Source of the DNA: JAWXBA01 sp048499805
GTDB taxonomy: Bacteria; Gemmatimonadota; Gemmatimonadetes; Gemmatimonadales; GWC2-71-9
DNA: 64,000 bases
Reading direction: 5' to 3'
NCBI GenBank assembly: GCA_048499805.1
Contig: JASNZF010000007.1
Coordinates: forward strand, 88,253 to 152,252
The notes beneath the pieces were generated by a model. That model made no database searches. It saw nothing but the letters and a program-made list of their open reading frames with translations, and was not told where the DNA came from. This document shows positions 7,773-16,558 of the stretch, in pieces. The position numbers and the translations under genes are program-made. Within the stretch, counting starts at the first letter, position 1; each line of letters begins with the position of its first letter.

Positions 7773-9181
7773 GGCGCGACCGCGCGCTCGCCGCCCTCCT
7801 GCTGGCCCTCGCCGCCTGCGGTGGCGAGCCCGACCGGAGCCTGGTGACCTCCCTCGGCGCCCAGCAGTCGCAGCGTCCGGTGCAGCGCCCCAGCCTGGAC
7901 GCCAGCCGCCAGACCGCCCTGGTGACGGCCACCAGTCGGGTGAGCCCGGCGGTGGTCTCGATCCAGGTCCAGGCGCGGCGGCTGGTGCCTCGCGGGCGCG
8001 GGTTCTTCGACTTCTTCATGTTCCCCGGCGAGGAGGAGGAGACGACCCAGTCCTTCGGCACCGGGTTCGTGTATCGCGACGGCATCATCATCACCAACCA
8101 GCATGTCGTGGCGGGAGCCGACTCGATCACCATCTCCCTCGCGGACGGGACCGAGATGCCGGCCACCCTCCTGGGCGAGGATCCGACCACCGACATCGCG
8201 GTCCTGCGGGTGGCGCGCCGGGACCTGCCGGTGGTCACCATCGGGCGCTCCACCGACCTGATGATCGGCGAGTGGGCGATCGCGCTGGGCAACCCGTTCA
8301 CCTTCCTCCTGGGGGACGCGGAGCCGACCGTGACCGCCGGGGTGATCAGCGCAACGGGTCGCAACATCCTGCCGAGCCGGGACCAGCCGGGGATGTACCT
8401 CGACATGATCCAGACCGACGCCGCGATCAACCCGGGCAACTCCGGGGGGCCGCTGGTGAACTCGCTCGGCGAGGTGATCGGGGTCAACTCCTCCATCTTC
8501 AGCAACCAGGGTGGCTCGATCGGCCTCGGCTTCGCGATCCCCATCGAGCGGGCGATGCGGGTCGCCGACGAGATCGTCCGCCGCGGTGAGATCCGCCGAC
8601 CGTGGACGGGGCTGTCGGTGGAGGGTGCCAGCGCCATGCGCGACTGGAAGCGGACCGGTGGCGTCATCGTGACGGAGGTCGTACCGGGGGGTCCCGCGGC
8701 CCGGGCCGGCATCCGGACCCAGGCGGTCCTGATCGAGGCCAACGGACGGCCGCTGCGCAACTTCCTGGACTGGGAAGCGGTCAAGCTCGACCTGCGGGTC
8801 GGTGACGCGGTGGAGGTTCGGGTCCGTGAGGGGAACCGTCCCGTCGTGACCCGGCGCATTGTCACCGCCGACCTGCCGACCGTCACCGCGGAGAAGGTCT
8901 CCGTGCTGCGGGGGATCCAGCTGATCACCGTGACCCCCGCCATCCGGTCGGAGCGTCGCATCGCCAGCGAGCAGGGCGCGCTGGTGTTCCGGATCCAGCC
9001 CGACATCGCGCGGACCACCGGCCTGCGCGACGGCGACGTGATCGTCGCCATCAACCGGACCGCGGTCGCCTCGGCGGCCCAGGTCTCCCAACTGCTCGGG
9101 GCGATCCGGCCGCGGCAGAACTTCCGGCTGGTCTTCGAGCGAGGTGGGCAGGTGACCTTTGTGGACTTGAGCTTCCAGTGA
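7769..9181 (+). CDS. HtrA/DegP-family serine protease, predicted lipoprotein, two PDZ domains
   Basis: 470 residues. The N-terminus is a lipoprotein signal with lipobox LAAC, giving acylated Cys17. The trypsin-like domain follows with triad H112 (TNQHVVAG), D142 (TTDIAVL) and S225 (NPGNSGGPL). Two PDZ domains occupy about 285-375 and 385-470. HtrA proteases degrade or refold misfolded envelope proteins. Most HtrA proteins have a cleaved or uncleaved membrane signal; a lipid anchor is less usual. It sits between truA and purB with 4-nt overlaps on both sides, so it is co-expressed with the purine genes with no obvious functional link. Confidence 0.92.
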   Translation: MRRDRALAALLLALAACGGEPDRSLVTSLGAQQSQRPVQRPSLDASRQTALVTATSRVSPAVVSIQVQARRLVPRGRGFFDFFMFPGEEEETTQSFGTGFVYRDGIIITNQHVVAGADSITISLADGTEMPATLLGEDPTTDIAVLRVARRDLPVVTIGRSTDLMIGEWAIALGNPFTFLLGDAEPTVTAGVISATGRNILPSRDQPGMYLDMIQTDAAINPGNSGGPLVNSLGEVIGVNSSIFSNQGGSIGLGFAIPIERAMRVADEIVRRGEIRRPWTGLSVEGASAMRDWKRTGGVIVTEVVPGGPAARAGIRTQAVLIEANGRPLRNFLDWEAVKLDLRVGDAVEVRVREGNRPVVTRRIVTADLPTVTAEKVSVLRGIQLITVTPAIRSERRIASEQGALVFRIQPDIARTTGLRDGDVIVAINRTAVASAAQVSQLLGAIRPRQNFRLVFERGGQVTFVDLSFQ

Positions 9182-10617
9182 CCGCCGCCCGCTGGCAGTC
9201 GCCGCTCGGGGGCCGCTACGCCTCCGCCGAAATGCAGGAGCTGTGGAGCGAGCCGCACCGCGTCGGGCTGTGGCGGCGCCTCTGGCTCGCCCTCGCGGAA
9301 TCGGAGCAGGCACTGGGCCTGGCCATCCCCGACGAGGCCCTGGCCGCGATGCGTGCCCACCTCGATGATGCCGACCTGGCCGCCGCCGCCGCCTTCGAGC
9401 GCCGCTTCCGGCACGACGTCATGGCGCATGTTCACGCCTTCGGGGAGCAGGCACCCGCGGCGCGGGCGCACCTGCACCTGGGGGCCACCAGCGCCTTCGT
9501 CACCGACAATGCCGACCTGATCGTGATGCGCGACGGCCTCCGCCTCGTGCTCGGTCGGGTCGTGGGGATCCTCGAGGCCCTGGCGCGGTTCGCGGGGACC
9601 CACCGCGCCCTTCCCTGCCTCGCCTACACCCACTTCCAGCCGGCCCAGCTCACCACGGTCGGCAAGCGCGCCACGCTCTGGATGCAGGACTTCGCGCTCG
9701 ACGTCGAGGAACTGCTCCACCGCATCGACGCGCTCCGGTTCCGCGGCTGCCAGGGCACCACCGGCACGCAGGCATCATTCCTCCAGCTCTTCAACGGCGA
9801 CCACGAGGCGGTGCGCCAGCTGGAGCGCCAGGTGGCGGAGCGGATGGGCTTCGCACGGGCGTTCGCGGTGACCGGGCAGACCTACCCCCGCAAGACCGAC
9901 AGCGCGGTGCTCGACGTCCTCAGCGGCATCGCCCAGTCGGCGGCCAAGCTGGCCGTCGACCTCCGGCTGCTCCAGCACGAGGGCGAGCTCCTGGAGCCGT
10001 TCGAGTCGGAGCAGATCGGCTCGAGCGCCATGGCCTACAAGCGCAACCCGATGCGCGCCGAACGGATTGGCGCGCTGAGCCGGTTCGTGATCTCGCTTCA
10101 GGCCAACGCCGCCCACACCGCCGCGAACCAGTGGCTGGAGCGAACCCTCGACGACAGCGCCAACCGCCGGCTCACGCTGCCCGAGGCCTTCCTCACCACC
10201 GACGCGATCCTCCTCCTCGTCGCCAACATCGCCGGTGGCCTCGAGGTGCGCCCCCCGGTCATCGCCCGCCACGTCACCGATCAGATGCCCTTCATGGCCA
10301 CCGAGCGCTGGATGATGCTCGGCGCCTCGGCCGGTGGCGACCGCCAGGAGTTGCACGAGGTCATCCGCCGCCACAGCCTGGCGGTGGCGGAGCAGGTCAG
10401 CCGCGGGGAGCCGAACGACCTGCTCGACCGGCTCGCCGGGGCGCCCGAGTTCAGCCGGGTTCCGGTCGAGACCCTCCGCGCCGAACTCGACCCGGCCCGC
10501 TACGTCGGGCGTGCCCCGGAGCAGGTGGGGGAGTTCCTGGCCGAGTTCCTGGAACCGCTCCTCGAGCGGGCCCGTGCCGTGATGCAGGTGGCGCCGCCGT
10601 CGGAACTTCGGGTATGA
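9178..10617 (+). CDS. purB: Adenylosuccinate lyase
   Basis: 479 residues from a GTG that overlaps the htrA stop (GTGA). The fumarase/aspartase-superfamily signature GSSAMAYKRNP lies near residues 281-291, and the conserved AYTHFQPAQLTT near 165. PurB cleaves SAICAR to AICAR and adenylosuccinate to AMP, both with release of fumarate. It is the first pur gene of the run. The presence of H and S/K motif residues and family length argue for an active enzyme. Confidence 0.96.
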   Translation: MTAARWQSPLGGRYASAEMQELWSEPHRVGLWRRLWLALAESEQALGLAIPDEALAAMRAHLDDADLAAAAAFERRFRHDVMAHVHAFGEQAPAARAHLHLGATSAFVTDNADLIVMRDGLRLVLGRVVGILEALARFAGTHRALPCLAYTHFQPAQLTTVGKRATLWMQDFALDVEELLHRIDALRFRGCQGTTGTQASFLQLFNGDHEAVRQLERQVAERMGFARAFAVTGQTYPRKTDSAVLDVLSGIAQSAAKLAVDLRLLQHEGELLEPFESEQIGSSAMAYKRNPMRAERIGALSRFVISLQANAAHTAANQWLERTLDDSANRRLTLPEAFLTTDAILLLVANIAGGLEVRPPVIARHVTDQMPFMATERWMMLGASAGGDRQELHEVIRRHSLAVAEQVSRGEPNDLLDRLAGAPEFSRVPVETLRAELDPARYVGRAPEQVGEFLAEFLEPLLERARAVMQVAPPSELRV

Positions 10618-11528
10618 CGACCACCTCCCCAGGGGCCATCCCGTTGCCGCTCTGGCGTCACGGCAAGGTCCGCGAGGTCTACGAGGTCGATGCTGACCGG
10701 CTCCTGCTCGTTACCAGCGATCGGGTCAGCGCCTTCGATGTCATCATGGCGGAGGCGGTGCCGGACAAGGGGCGCGTTCTGACCCAGCTCAGCGCCTTCT
10801 GGTTCCAGGCCCTGGACGGGCTCGGCCCGAGCCACTTCCTGACCGCCGACGACGCCGGCATCCTCGATGCGGTCCCGGCCCTGCGCCCGGTGGCCGACCA
10901 GTTGCGGGGCCGTGCCATGCTGGTGCGCCGCACCGAGCCGGTGCCGTTCGAGTGCGTGGTCCGGGGCTATCTGGCCGGCAGCGCCTGGGGGGAATACCGG
11001 TCGCGCGGCACGCTCGCGGGGGAGGCACTGCCCCCGGGCATGCTGGAGTCGTCCCGGTTTCCGGCCCCGCTCTTCTCGCCGGCCACCAAGGCCGAGCACG
11101 GGCACGACGAGAACGTCACCACCGCAACGATGACGGCAGCGCTGGGCGCGGCACTGACGGAGGAGCTGCGGGCCCGCAGCCTGGCGCTCTACTCCGCGGG
11201 GCTGGCCCATGCCGCCAGCCGCGGGATCCTGGTGGCCGACACCAAGTTCGAGTTCGGGCGGACCCCGGATGGCACCGTGCTGCTCATCGACGAGGTCCTG
11301 ACCCCCGACTCCTCCCGCTTCTGGCCGGCCGACCAGTACCAGCCCGGCCGGACCCAGCCCAGCTTCGACAAGCAGCCGCTGCGCGACTACCTGGCCGGCC
11401 TGCGCGAGGCCGGGCGCTGGAACGGGGAAGCGCCTCCCCCCCCGCTGCCGGCAGAGGTGGTGGACGCCACCCGGGTGCGGTACCGCGAGGCCTACGCTCG
11501 ACTCACCGGAACGGAGTTGCCGGCATGA
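10614..11528 (+). CDS. purC: SAICAR synthetase (phosphoribosylaminoimidazole-succinocarboxamide synthase)
   Basis: 304 residues, the long yeast-like form rather than the ~240-residue Bacillus form. Conserved stretches are the N-terminal GKVREVYEVD (ATP site), TSDRVSAFDVIM, and ADTKFEFG with LIDEVLTPDSSRFW near the C-terminal half. It joins aspartate to CAIR with ATP to make SAICAR, the substrate of the preceding gene's product. The ATG overlaps the purB stop (ATGA). The same reading frame extends upstream through purB but without pur similarity, so the internal ATG is the start. Confidence 0.96.
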   Translation: MTTTSPGAIPLPLWRHGKVREVYEVDADRLLLVTSDRVSAFDVIMAEAVPDKGRVLTQLSAFWFQALDGLGPSHFLTADDAGILDAVPALRPVADQLRGRAMLVRRTEPVPFECVVRGYLAGSAWGEYRSRGTLAGEALPPGMLESSRFPAPLFSPATKAEHGHDENVTTATMTAALGAALTEELRARSLALYSAGLAHAASRGILVADTKFEFGRTPDGTVLLIDEVLTPDSSRFWPADQYQPGRTQPSFDKQPLRDYLAGLREAGRWNGEAPPPPLPAEVVDATRVRYREAYARLTGTELPA

Positions 11529-12157
11529 GGATGCCCGTGGCACGGGAGGGCCTGCCCTTCATCCTCCTCGCCTGGACCATCGCGGCGGTGCTGGTGTGGG
11601 CCCAGTGGTGGGTCGCCGTGGCCGTGTGGGTGCCGGTGGCGGCCTGGGTGGTGGCGTTTTTCCGCGATCCGGTGCGGGAGGGCCCCCGGGGCGAGGCCCT
11701 GGTCATCGCGCCGGCCGACGGGAAGGTCGTCTCGGTGATCACGATGGACGAGCCCTCCTTCCTGGGCGCCAGCGCGACCCGGATCTCCATCTTCATGAAT
11801 GTCTTCAACGTGCACGTGAACCGGTACCCGGCGACCGGCACCGTGGCGTGGCGCGAGTACCACCCGGGCCGCTTCCTCAACGCCGCCACCGAGAAGGCCA
11901 GCCTCGAGAATGAGCAGTCGAGCGTCGGCCTGATGACCGCCCGCGGCCCGATCCTGGTTCGGCAGATCGCGGGGCTGGTGGCACGCCGGATCATCACCGA
12001 TCACGGCGAGGGGACGGCGGTGACGCAGGGTGACCGGATGGGCCTGATCCGGTTCGGATCGCGGGTCGATGTCTTCCTCCCCGCCGGGGCCACGCCCCGG
12101 GTCCGGGTCGGCGAAACCACCCTGGCGGGGCAGACCGTGATCGCCGAATGGGCCTGA
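11525..12157 (+). CDS. psd: Phosphatidylserine decarboxylase, short (PSD-A) type
   Basis: 210 residues, typical of the short bacterial proenzyme. Two hydrophobic segments (about 10-46) anchor it in the membrane. The catalytic part includes VIAPADGKVVS and MNVFNVHVNRYP. Self-cleavage at G178-S179 (RFGSRVD) would produce the pyruvoyl-bearing small subunit. It decarboxylates phosphatidylserine to phosphatidylethanolamine, directly using the product of the next gene, pssA. ATGA overlap with purC. The placement of phospholipid genes inside a purine run is uncommon. Confidence 0.95.
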   Translation: MRMPVAREGLPFILLAWTIAAVLVWAQWWVAVAVWVPVAAWVVAFFRDPVREGPRGEALVIAPADGKVVSVITMDEPSFLGASATRISIFMNVFNVHVNRYPATGTVAWREYHPGRFLNAATEKASLENEQSSVGLMTARGPILVRQIAGLVARRIITDHGEGTAVTQGDRMGLIRFGSRVDVFLPAGATPRVRVGETTLAGQTVIAEWA

Positions 12158-12954
12158 CCCCCTTCCCCCGGCCCGGACGCGGGATGCGCCGGGTGGTGAT
12201 CGTGGTGCCCAGCGCCTTCACGCTGGCCAACCTGTTCTTCGGGTTCTGGTCGATCGTCTCGGCGTTCAACGGCAACTACACCTGGGCGGGGTGGTTCATC
12301 GTGCTGGCGGCGGTGCTCGACATGCTCGACGGCCGGGTGGCGCGGATGTCCAACTCGGGGACGGCCTTCGGGGCGGAGCTGGATTCGCTGGTGGACGTGA
12401 TTTCCTTCGGAGTCGCCCCGGCGTTGCTCATGTACTTCATCGAGTTTTCCGGGGCGGGGCGCTTCGGCTGGGTGGTCTGCTACCTGTACGTGGTCTGCGC
12501 AGCCCTGCGCCTGGCCCGCTACAACGTCCAGGAGCACGGCCACCAGGAGACACCCTCCGCCTCGTTCACCGGGATGCCGTCACCCGCCGCCGGGGTGATC
12601 CTGGCGACCTGGTATCCCTTCAGCCAGACGCGCGGCTACCGGGAATCGATCGCCTACCTCGACCTGCAGCACCAGGGGCTGGTCTTCCTGGTCCTGCTCG
12701 TCGCCGCCCTGATGGTCAGCAACGTGCGCTACCCGAAGTTCCCCAGGGTCGGGGTCCGGTCGGTCCAGGGCTGGCTCGGACTCCTGTTCCTCCTGGGACT
12801 GGTGGTCGGGTCGATCGTGGCGCCGGCCTCGTTGTTCTTCCCGCTCGGGCTCACCTACCTGCTCTTCGGGGTGGCCCGCGCCATCATCCTCAGCCTGCTC
12901 GACAAGAGCGAACTGGCGGCCCTCCAGGGACGCCGGGAGAAGCCACGCCCATGA
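12148..12954 (+). CDS. pssA: CDP-diacylglycerol-serine O-phosphatidyltransferase
   Basis: 268 residues with about seven or eight membrane segments. The CDP-alcohol phosphatidyltransferase motif is complete: D58, D61-G62, A65-R66, G75, D79 and D83. It makes phosphatidylserine from CDP-diacylglycerol and serine. With psd this completes phosphatidylethanolamine synthesis, and cdsA at 55.0-55.9 kb would supply the CDP-diacylglycerol. The start overlaps psd by 10 nt; the internal ATG at MRRVVIVV (residue 13) is an alternative and is nearer the usual N-terminus. Confidence 0.95.
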   Translation: MGLTPFPRPGRGMRRVVIVVPSAFTLANLFFGFWSIVSAFNGNYTWAGWFIVLAAVLDMLDGRVARMSNSGTAFGAELDSLVDVISFGVAPALLMYFIEFSGAGRFGWVVCYLYVVCAALRLARYNVQEHGHQETPSASFTGMPSPAAGVILATWYPFSQTRGYRESIAYLDLQHQGLVFLVLLVAALMVSNVRYPKFPRVGVRSVQGWLGLLFLLGLVVGSIVAPASLFFPLGLTYLLFGVARAIILSLLDKSELAALQGRREKPRP

Positions 12955-13199
12955 ACTACCGCATCCACGTCCGGGTCCTGCCGCGTTCCGGACTCCTCGA
13001 CCCGCAGGGCCAGGCGGTGGAGCACGCCCTCACCGCCCTCGGCTTCGCCGGCGCGGCGAACGTCCACGTCGGCAAGGCGATCACCCTCGACCTTGAGGCG
13101 GCCTCGCGCGAGGACGCGGTGGTGACGGCCACCCGGATGTGCGACACCCTGCTCGCCAACCCCGTGACCGAGGACTACACCCTCGAGGTGACCGGCTGA
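12951..13199 (+). CDS. purS: FGAM synthase subunit PurS
   Basis: 82 residues, family length. Small beta-alpha-beta protein (YRIHVRVLPRSGLLDPQG, GKAITLDLEA). PurS bridges PurQ and the small-type PurL in the three-subunit formylglycinamide ribonucleotide amidotransferase. Its presence matches the ~766-residue PurL and separate PurQ downstream, so this organism uses the Bacillus-like complex, not the single large PurL. ATGA overlap with pssA and TGATG with purQ. Confidence 0.95.
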   Translation: MNYRIHVRVLPRSGLLDPQGQAVEHALTALGFAGAANVHVGKAITLDLEAASREDAVVTATRMCDTLLANPVTEDYTLEVTG

Positions 13200-13894
13200 T
13201 GCTCGACGTGGCCGTGATCCGCTTCCCCGGGTCCAACTGCGATGAGGACGCCCTCCGTGCGGCCGAGGCGGCCGGTTGCGCAGCGCGGTTCGTCTGGCAC
13301 CGGGAGTCCTCCCTCGGTCCTGCCGATGCCGTGATCCTGCCGGGCGGCTTCAGCTACGGCGACTACCTCCGCTCCGGGGCGATCGCCCGGTTCAGCCCGG
13401 TGATGACGGCCGTGGCCGCGCACGCCGCGGCCGGCGGCCCGGTCCTCGGCATCTGCAACGGGTTCCAGGTCCTCTGCGAATGCGGGTTGCTGCCCGGCGC
13501 GCTGATGCGCAACGCCGGGCTCGCCTTCCAGAGCCGCCCGGTCGACGTGCGGGTGGAGACCACCGCCAGCCCCTTCACCTCGTCGTACCGGGTGGGACAG
13601 GTGCTGCGCCTCCCCGTGGCCCACGGGGATGGCCGGTACGTGGCCGGTCCGGAGGTGGTGGCCCAGCTCGAGGCGGAGGGTCGCGTGCTGCTGCGCTACG
13701 TGCGCGGGGGGATGCCGGATGCCCCCGCCAATCCGAACGGCTCCATCGCCGACATCGCCGGCGTCCTGAACGCCGCCGGCAACGTGGCCGGCATGATGCC
13801 CCACCCGGAACGGGTGGCGGACCCCCGCCTGGGTCCGGACGATGGCGCCGGGTTCTTTGCTTCCCTCGCGGCCTGGGCCCCGGCCCCCGCGTGA
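13199..13894 (+). CDS. purQ: FGAM synthase glutaminase subunit PurQ
   Basis: 231 residues. Class-I glutamine amidotransferase: nucleophile C86 in LGICNGFQVL, with the His-Glu pair in MMPHPER near 205. The N-terminal RFPGSNCDED and PGGFSYGDYLR are typical of PurQ. It supplies ammonia to PurL. I start it at the ATG of the TGATG overlap with purS; the longer frame upstream is not homologous. A 31-nt gap follows before the zinc-ribbon gene, the longest gap in the run. Confidence 0.96.
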   Translation: MLDVAVIRFPGSNCDEDALRAAEAAGCAARFVWHRESSLGPADAVILPGGFSYGDYLRSGAIARFSPVMTAVAAHAAAGGPVLGICNGFQVLCECGLLPGALMRNAGLAFQSRPVDVRVETTASPFTSSYRVGQVLRLPVAHGDGRYVAGPEVVAQLEAEGRVLLRYVRGGMPDAPANPNGSIADIAGVLNAAGNVAGMMPHPERVADPRLGPDDGAGFFASLAAWAPAPA

Positions 13895-13925
13895 CCTCGC
13901 CCCCTACTCCCGACCAGGATCCCCG

Positions 13926-14258
13926 ATGAGCATCGAAAAGCCGAGCCGCAACGAGGACGAGTACTTCGCCCGCCAGGAGCGCGAACTGCTCGAGCAGCAG
14001 CGCGCGATGGCAGCTGCGGCCGCCGCCGAAGCGGAACGCCGGAGCCACTTCATGAAGTGCCCCAAGTGCGGGCACGACCTCGAAACGATGGACTACGAGG
14101 GCATCACCATCGACCGCTGCACGAATTGTGCGGGCATCTGGCTGGACCCGGGCGAGCTCGAGCAGCTCCGGGACCGCAAGGACGGCAACATGCTCTCCCG
14201 GATCTTTGACGACGCCGCCTCCTTCCTTGCCTTCAAGAAGAAGAAGGCCACCGAGTGA
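13926..14258 (+). CDS. Small zinc-ribbon protein (zf-TFIIB type) inside the pur run
   Basis: 110 residues. An acidic, Ala/Glu-rich helix (about 8-40, probably coiled coil) is followed by one zinc ribbon: CPKCGHDLETM and DRCTNCAGIWLDPGEL, giving the four cysteines CxxC...CxxC. A basic C-terminus (FKKKKATE) ends the protein. The fold is common in uncharacterised bacterial proteins and is not specific to transcription. It lies between purQ and purL and its stop overlaps the purL GTG, so it is made with the FGAM synthase subunits. No function can be assigned from the sequence; a regulatory or assembly role is only a guess. Confidence 0.85.
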   Translation: MSIEKPSRNEDEYFARQERELLEQQRAMAAAAAAEAERRSHFMKCPKCGHDLETMDYEGITIDRCTNCAGIWLDPGELEQLRDRKDGNMLSRIFDDAASFLAFKKKKATE

Positions 14259-16555
14259 CAGCATCCGGCACCACCCCCCGCGCCGAGTCCTTTCCCGGGG
14301 AACGCCCGGTCACCCCCGAGGTGGTGCGCGAGCACAACCTCAATGCGCGCGAGTACCGGGCCATCCTCGACATGCTCGGTCGCGAGCCGACCCTCACGGA
14401 ACTCGGCGTCTTCTCGGCGCTCTGGTCCGAGCACTGTTCCTACAAGCACTCCAAGCCGATCCTGCGCACCTTCCCCGTCACCGGGGACCAGGTCGTGCAG
14501 GGGCCGGGGGAGAATGCCGGGGTGTTGCGGCTTCCCGAGGGGTGGGCCGTCGCCTTCAAGGTCGAGTCGCACAACCACCCCTCCGCCGTGGAGCCGTACC
14601 AGGGCGCGGCCACCGGGGTCGGCGGGATCCTGCGCGATGTCTTTACGATGGGCGCACGCCCCGTCGCGCTACTGAACTCGCTCCGGCTCGGCCCCCTCGA
14701 CGAGGCGCGGAACCGGTACCTCTTCGGCGGGATCGTCCGCGGCGTCGGCGACTACGGCAACTGCGTCGGCGTCCCCACCCTGGGCGGTGAGGTCTACTTC
14801 GCCCCGGGGTACAGCGGCAACCCGCTGGTGAACGCCATGTGCGTCGGCCTGCTCCGTGAATCCGACCTGGCCACCGCGCGCGCCCACGGCGTGGGCAACG
14901 TCCTGCTCTCGGTCGGCGCGCTGACGGGACGGGACGGCATCCACGGGGCCAGCTTCGCCTCCGAGGAACTCTCGGCGGCGAGTGAGGCCCGGCGTCCGCA
15001 GGTGCAGGTCGGTGACCCGTTCACCGAGAAGCTCCTGCTCGAGGCCAGCCTCGAGTTGATCACCAGCGGGCAGATCGTGGCCATCCAGGACATGGGCGCG
15101 GCGGGCTTGACCAGCTCCAGCGCCGAGATGGCGGCCCGCGGCGGCGTCGGGATCCTGCTCGACACCTCCCGGGTCCCCACCCGCGAGCCGGGGATGACCC
15201 CCTACGAGATCCTGCTGAGCGAGAGCCAGGAGCGGATGCTGGTCGTCGCCGAGCCCGCGCGCGTGGCGGGGATCCAGGCGATCTGCGCCAAGTGGGAACT
15301 CACCGCCACCCCGGTCGGGGAGGTCACCGATGACGGCCTCTTCCGGGTGGTGCACGATGGCCGGCTCGTGGCCGCGATCCCGGGTGGCGACCTGGTCGAT
15401 GCCTGCCCGATCTATCATCCCGACGCGGAGGAGTCGTCCGAGGCCATCGCCCGGCGCCAGCGGGTGCCCACCCGCCCCGCTCCCGCGCTGCACGCGGCCC
15501 TCGAGGCGCTCCTGGACGCGCCCAGCCTCGCCAGCAAGCGCTGGGTCTTCGAGCAGTACGACAGCACCGTGCGCGCGGCGACGGCGCTCGGCCCGGGCGG
15601 GGATGGCGGGGTGATCGCCGTGCCCGGCACCCAGTTCGGCGTCGCGATGACGATCGACTGCAACAGCCGGCACGTGGCCCTCGATCCCTATGAGGGCGGC
15701 AAGGGAACCGTCGCCGAGGCGGCGCGCAACATCGCCTGCACCGGAGCCCTCCCGCTCGGCATCACCGACTGCCTCAACTTCGGCAACCCCGAGAAGCCGG
15801 AGGTGTTCTTCCAGTTTCGCGAGGCGTGCCGCGGCATCGCCGACGCCTGCCGCGCCTTTGATACGCCGGTCACCGGGGGCAACGTCTCGCTCTACAACGA
15901 GAACCCCACCGGTGCCATCGACCCCACCCCGACCGTCGGCATGATCGGCCTCCTGACCGACCTCTCCCACCGCGTCCCCAGCCACTTCCAGGCCCCGGGC
16001 GACGCGATCGCCATCCTCGGCGCCACCACGGGCCACCTGGGCGGATCGAGCTACTGGGCCGAGGTGCTGGATGCAATCTGCGGGGCACCCCCACCGGTGG
16101 ACCTCACCGCCGAACGCGCCCTGCAGCGCTTCCTCGTTGCAGCCGCCGGGATGCGCCTGCTGCGGTCCGCCCACGACCTGAGCGATGGCGGACTGCTCGG
16201 CGGGCTGGCGGAGTGCTGCATCGGCGCCCCGTACGCCGACACGACCCTGGGCGCCGCCCTGCAGCTCGAGGGTTATGCCGACCAGGTGCCGGCGGAGGGG
16301 CTCCTCTTCGGCGAGGACCACGGACGCGCCCTGGTTACCTTCCTGCCATCCGACACCGACGCCCTGGCCAGACTGGCGGGAGAGTACCAGGTCCCGTGGT
16401 TCGTGGCGGGCGGGGTCACCGCCGCGGGGGCACCGCTCCGCGTGGCCAGGCCGGGCCTGGACCTGGAGTGGGACACGCCCCGCCTGCGGCAGATCTTCAT
16501 GGACGCCATCCCCCGGCGCATGCGCCAGGCGGCACCCTCCGGATTGGAGCAGTAG
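14255..16555 (+). CDS. purL: FGAM synthase large subunit, small-type PurL
   Basis: 766 residues, the length of PurL that works with PurS and PurQ. Start GTG overlaps the preceding stop. Recognisable stretches are WSEHCSYKHSKP, KVESHNHPSAVEPYQGAATG, GDPFTEKLLLEA and the second-half FGNPEKPEVFFQFREA. It converts FGAR, glutamine-derived ammonia and ATP to FGAM. The catalytic His in the HNHPS stretch is present. Only 3 nt separate its stop from purF. Confidence 0.97.
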   Translation: MTASGTTPRAESFPGERPVTPEVVREHNLNAREYRAILDMLGREPTLTELGVFSALWSEHCSYKHSKPILRTFPVTGDQVVQGPGENAGVLRLPEGWAVAFKVESHNHPSAVEPYQGAATGVGGILRDVFTMGARPVALLNSLRLGPLDEARNRYLFGGIVRGVGDYGNCVGVPTLGGEVYFAPGYSGNPLVNAMCVGLLRESDLATARAHGVGNVLLSVGALTGRDGIHGASFASEELSAASEARRPQVQVGDPFTEKLLLEASLELITSGQIVAIQDMGAAGLTSSSAEMAARGGVGILLDTSRVPTREPGMTPYEILLSESQERMLVVAEPARVAGIQAICAKWELTATPVGEVTDDGLFRVVHDGRLVAAIPGGDLVDACPIYHPDAEESSEAIARRQRVPTRPAPALHAALEALLDAPSLASKRWVFEQYDSTVRAATALGPGGDGGVIAVPGTQFGVAMTIDCNSRHVALDPYEGGKGTVAEAARNIACTGALPLGITDCLNFGNPEKPEVFFQFREACRGIADACRAFDTPVTGGNVSLYNENPTGAIDPTPTVGMIGLLTDLSHRVPSHFQAPGDAIAILGATTGHLGGSSYWAEVLDAICGAPPPVDLTAERALQRFLVAAAGMRLLRSAHDLSDGGLLGGLAECCIGAPYADTTLGAALQLEGYADQVPAEGLLFGEDHGRALVTFLPSDTDALARLAGEYQVPWFVAGGVTAAGAPLRVARPGLDLEWDTPRLRQIFMDAIPRRMRQAAPSGLEQ

Positions 16556-16558
16556 ACG

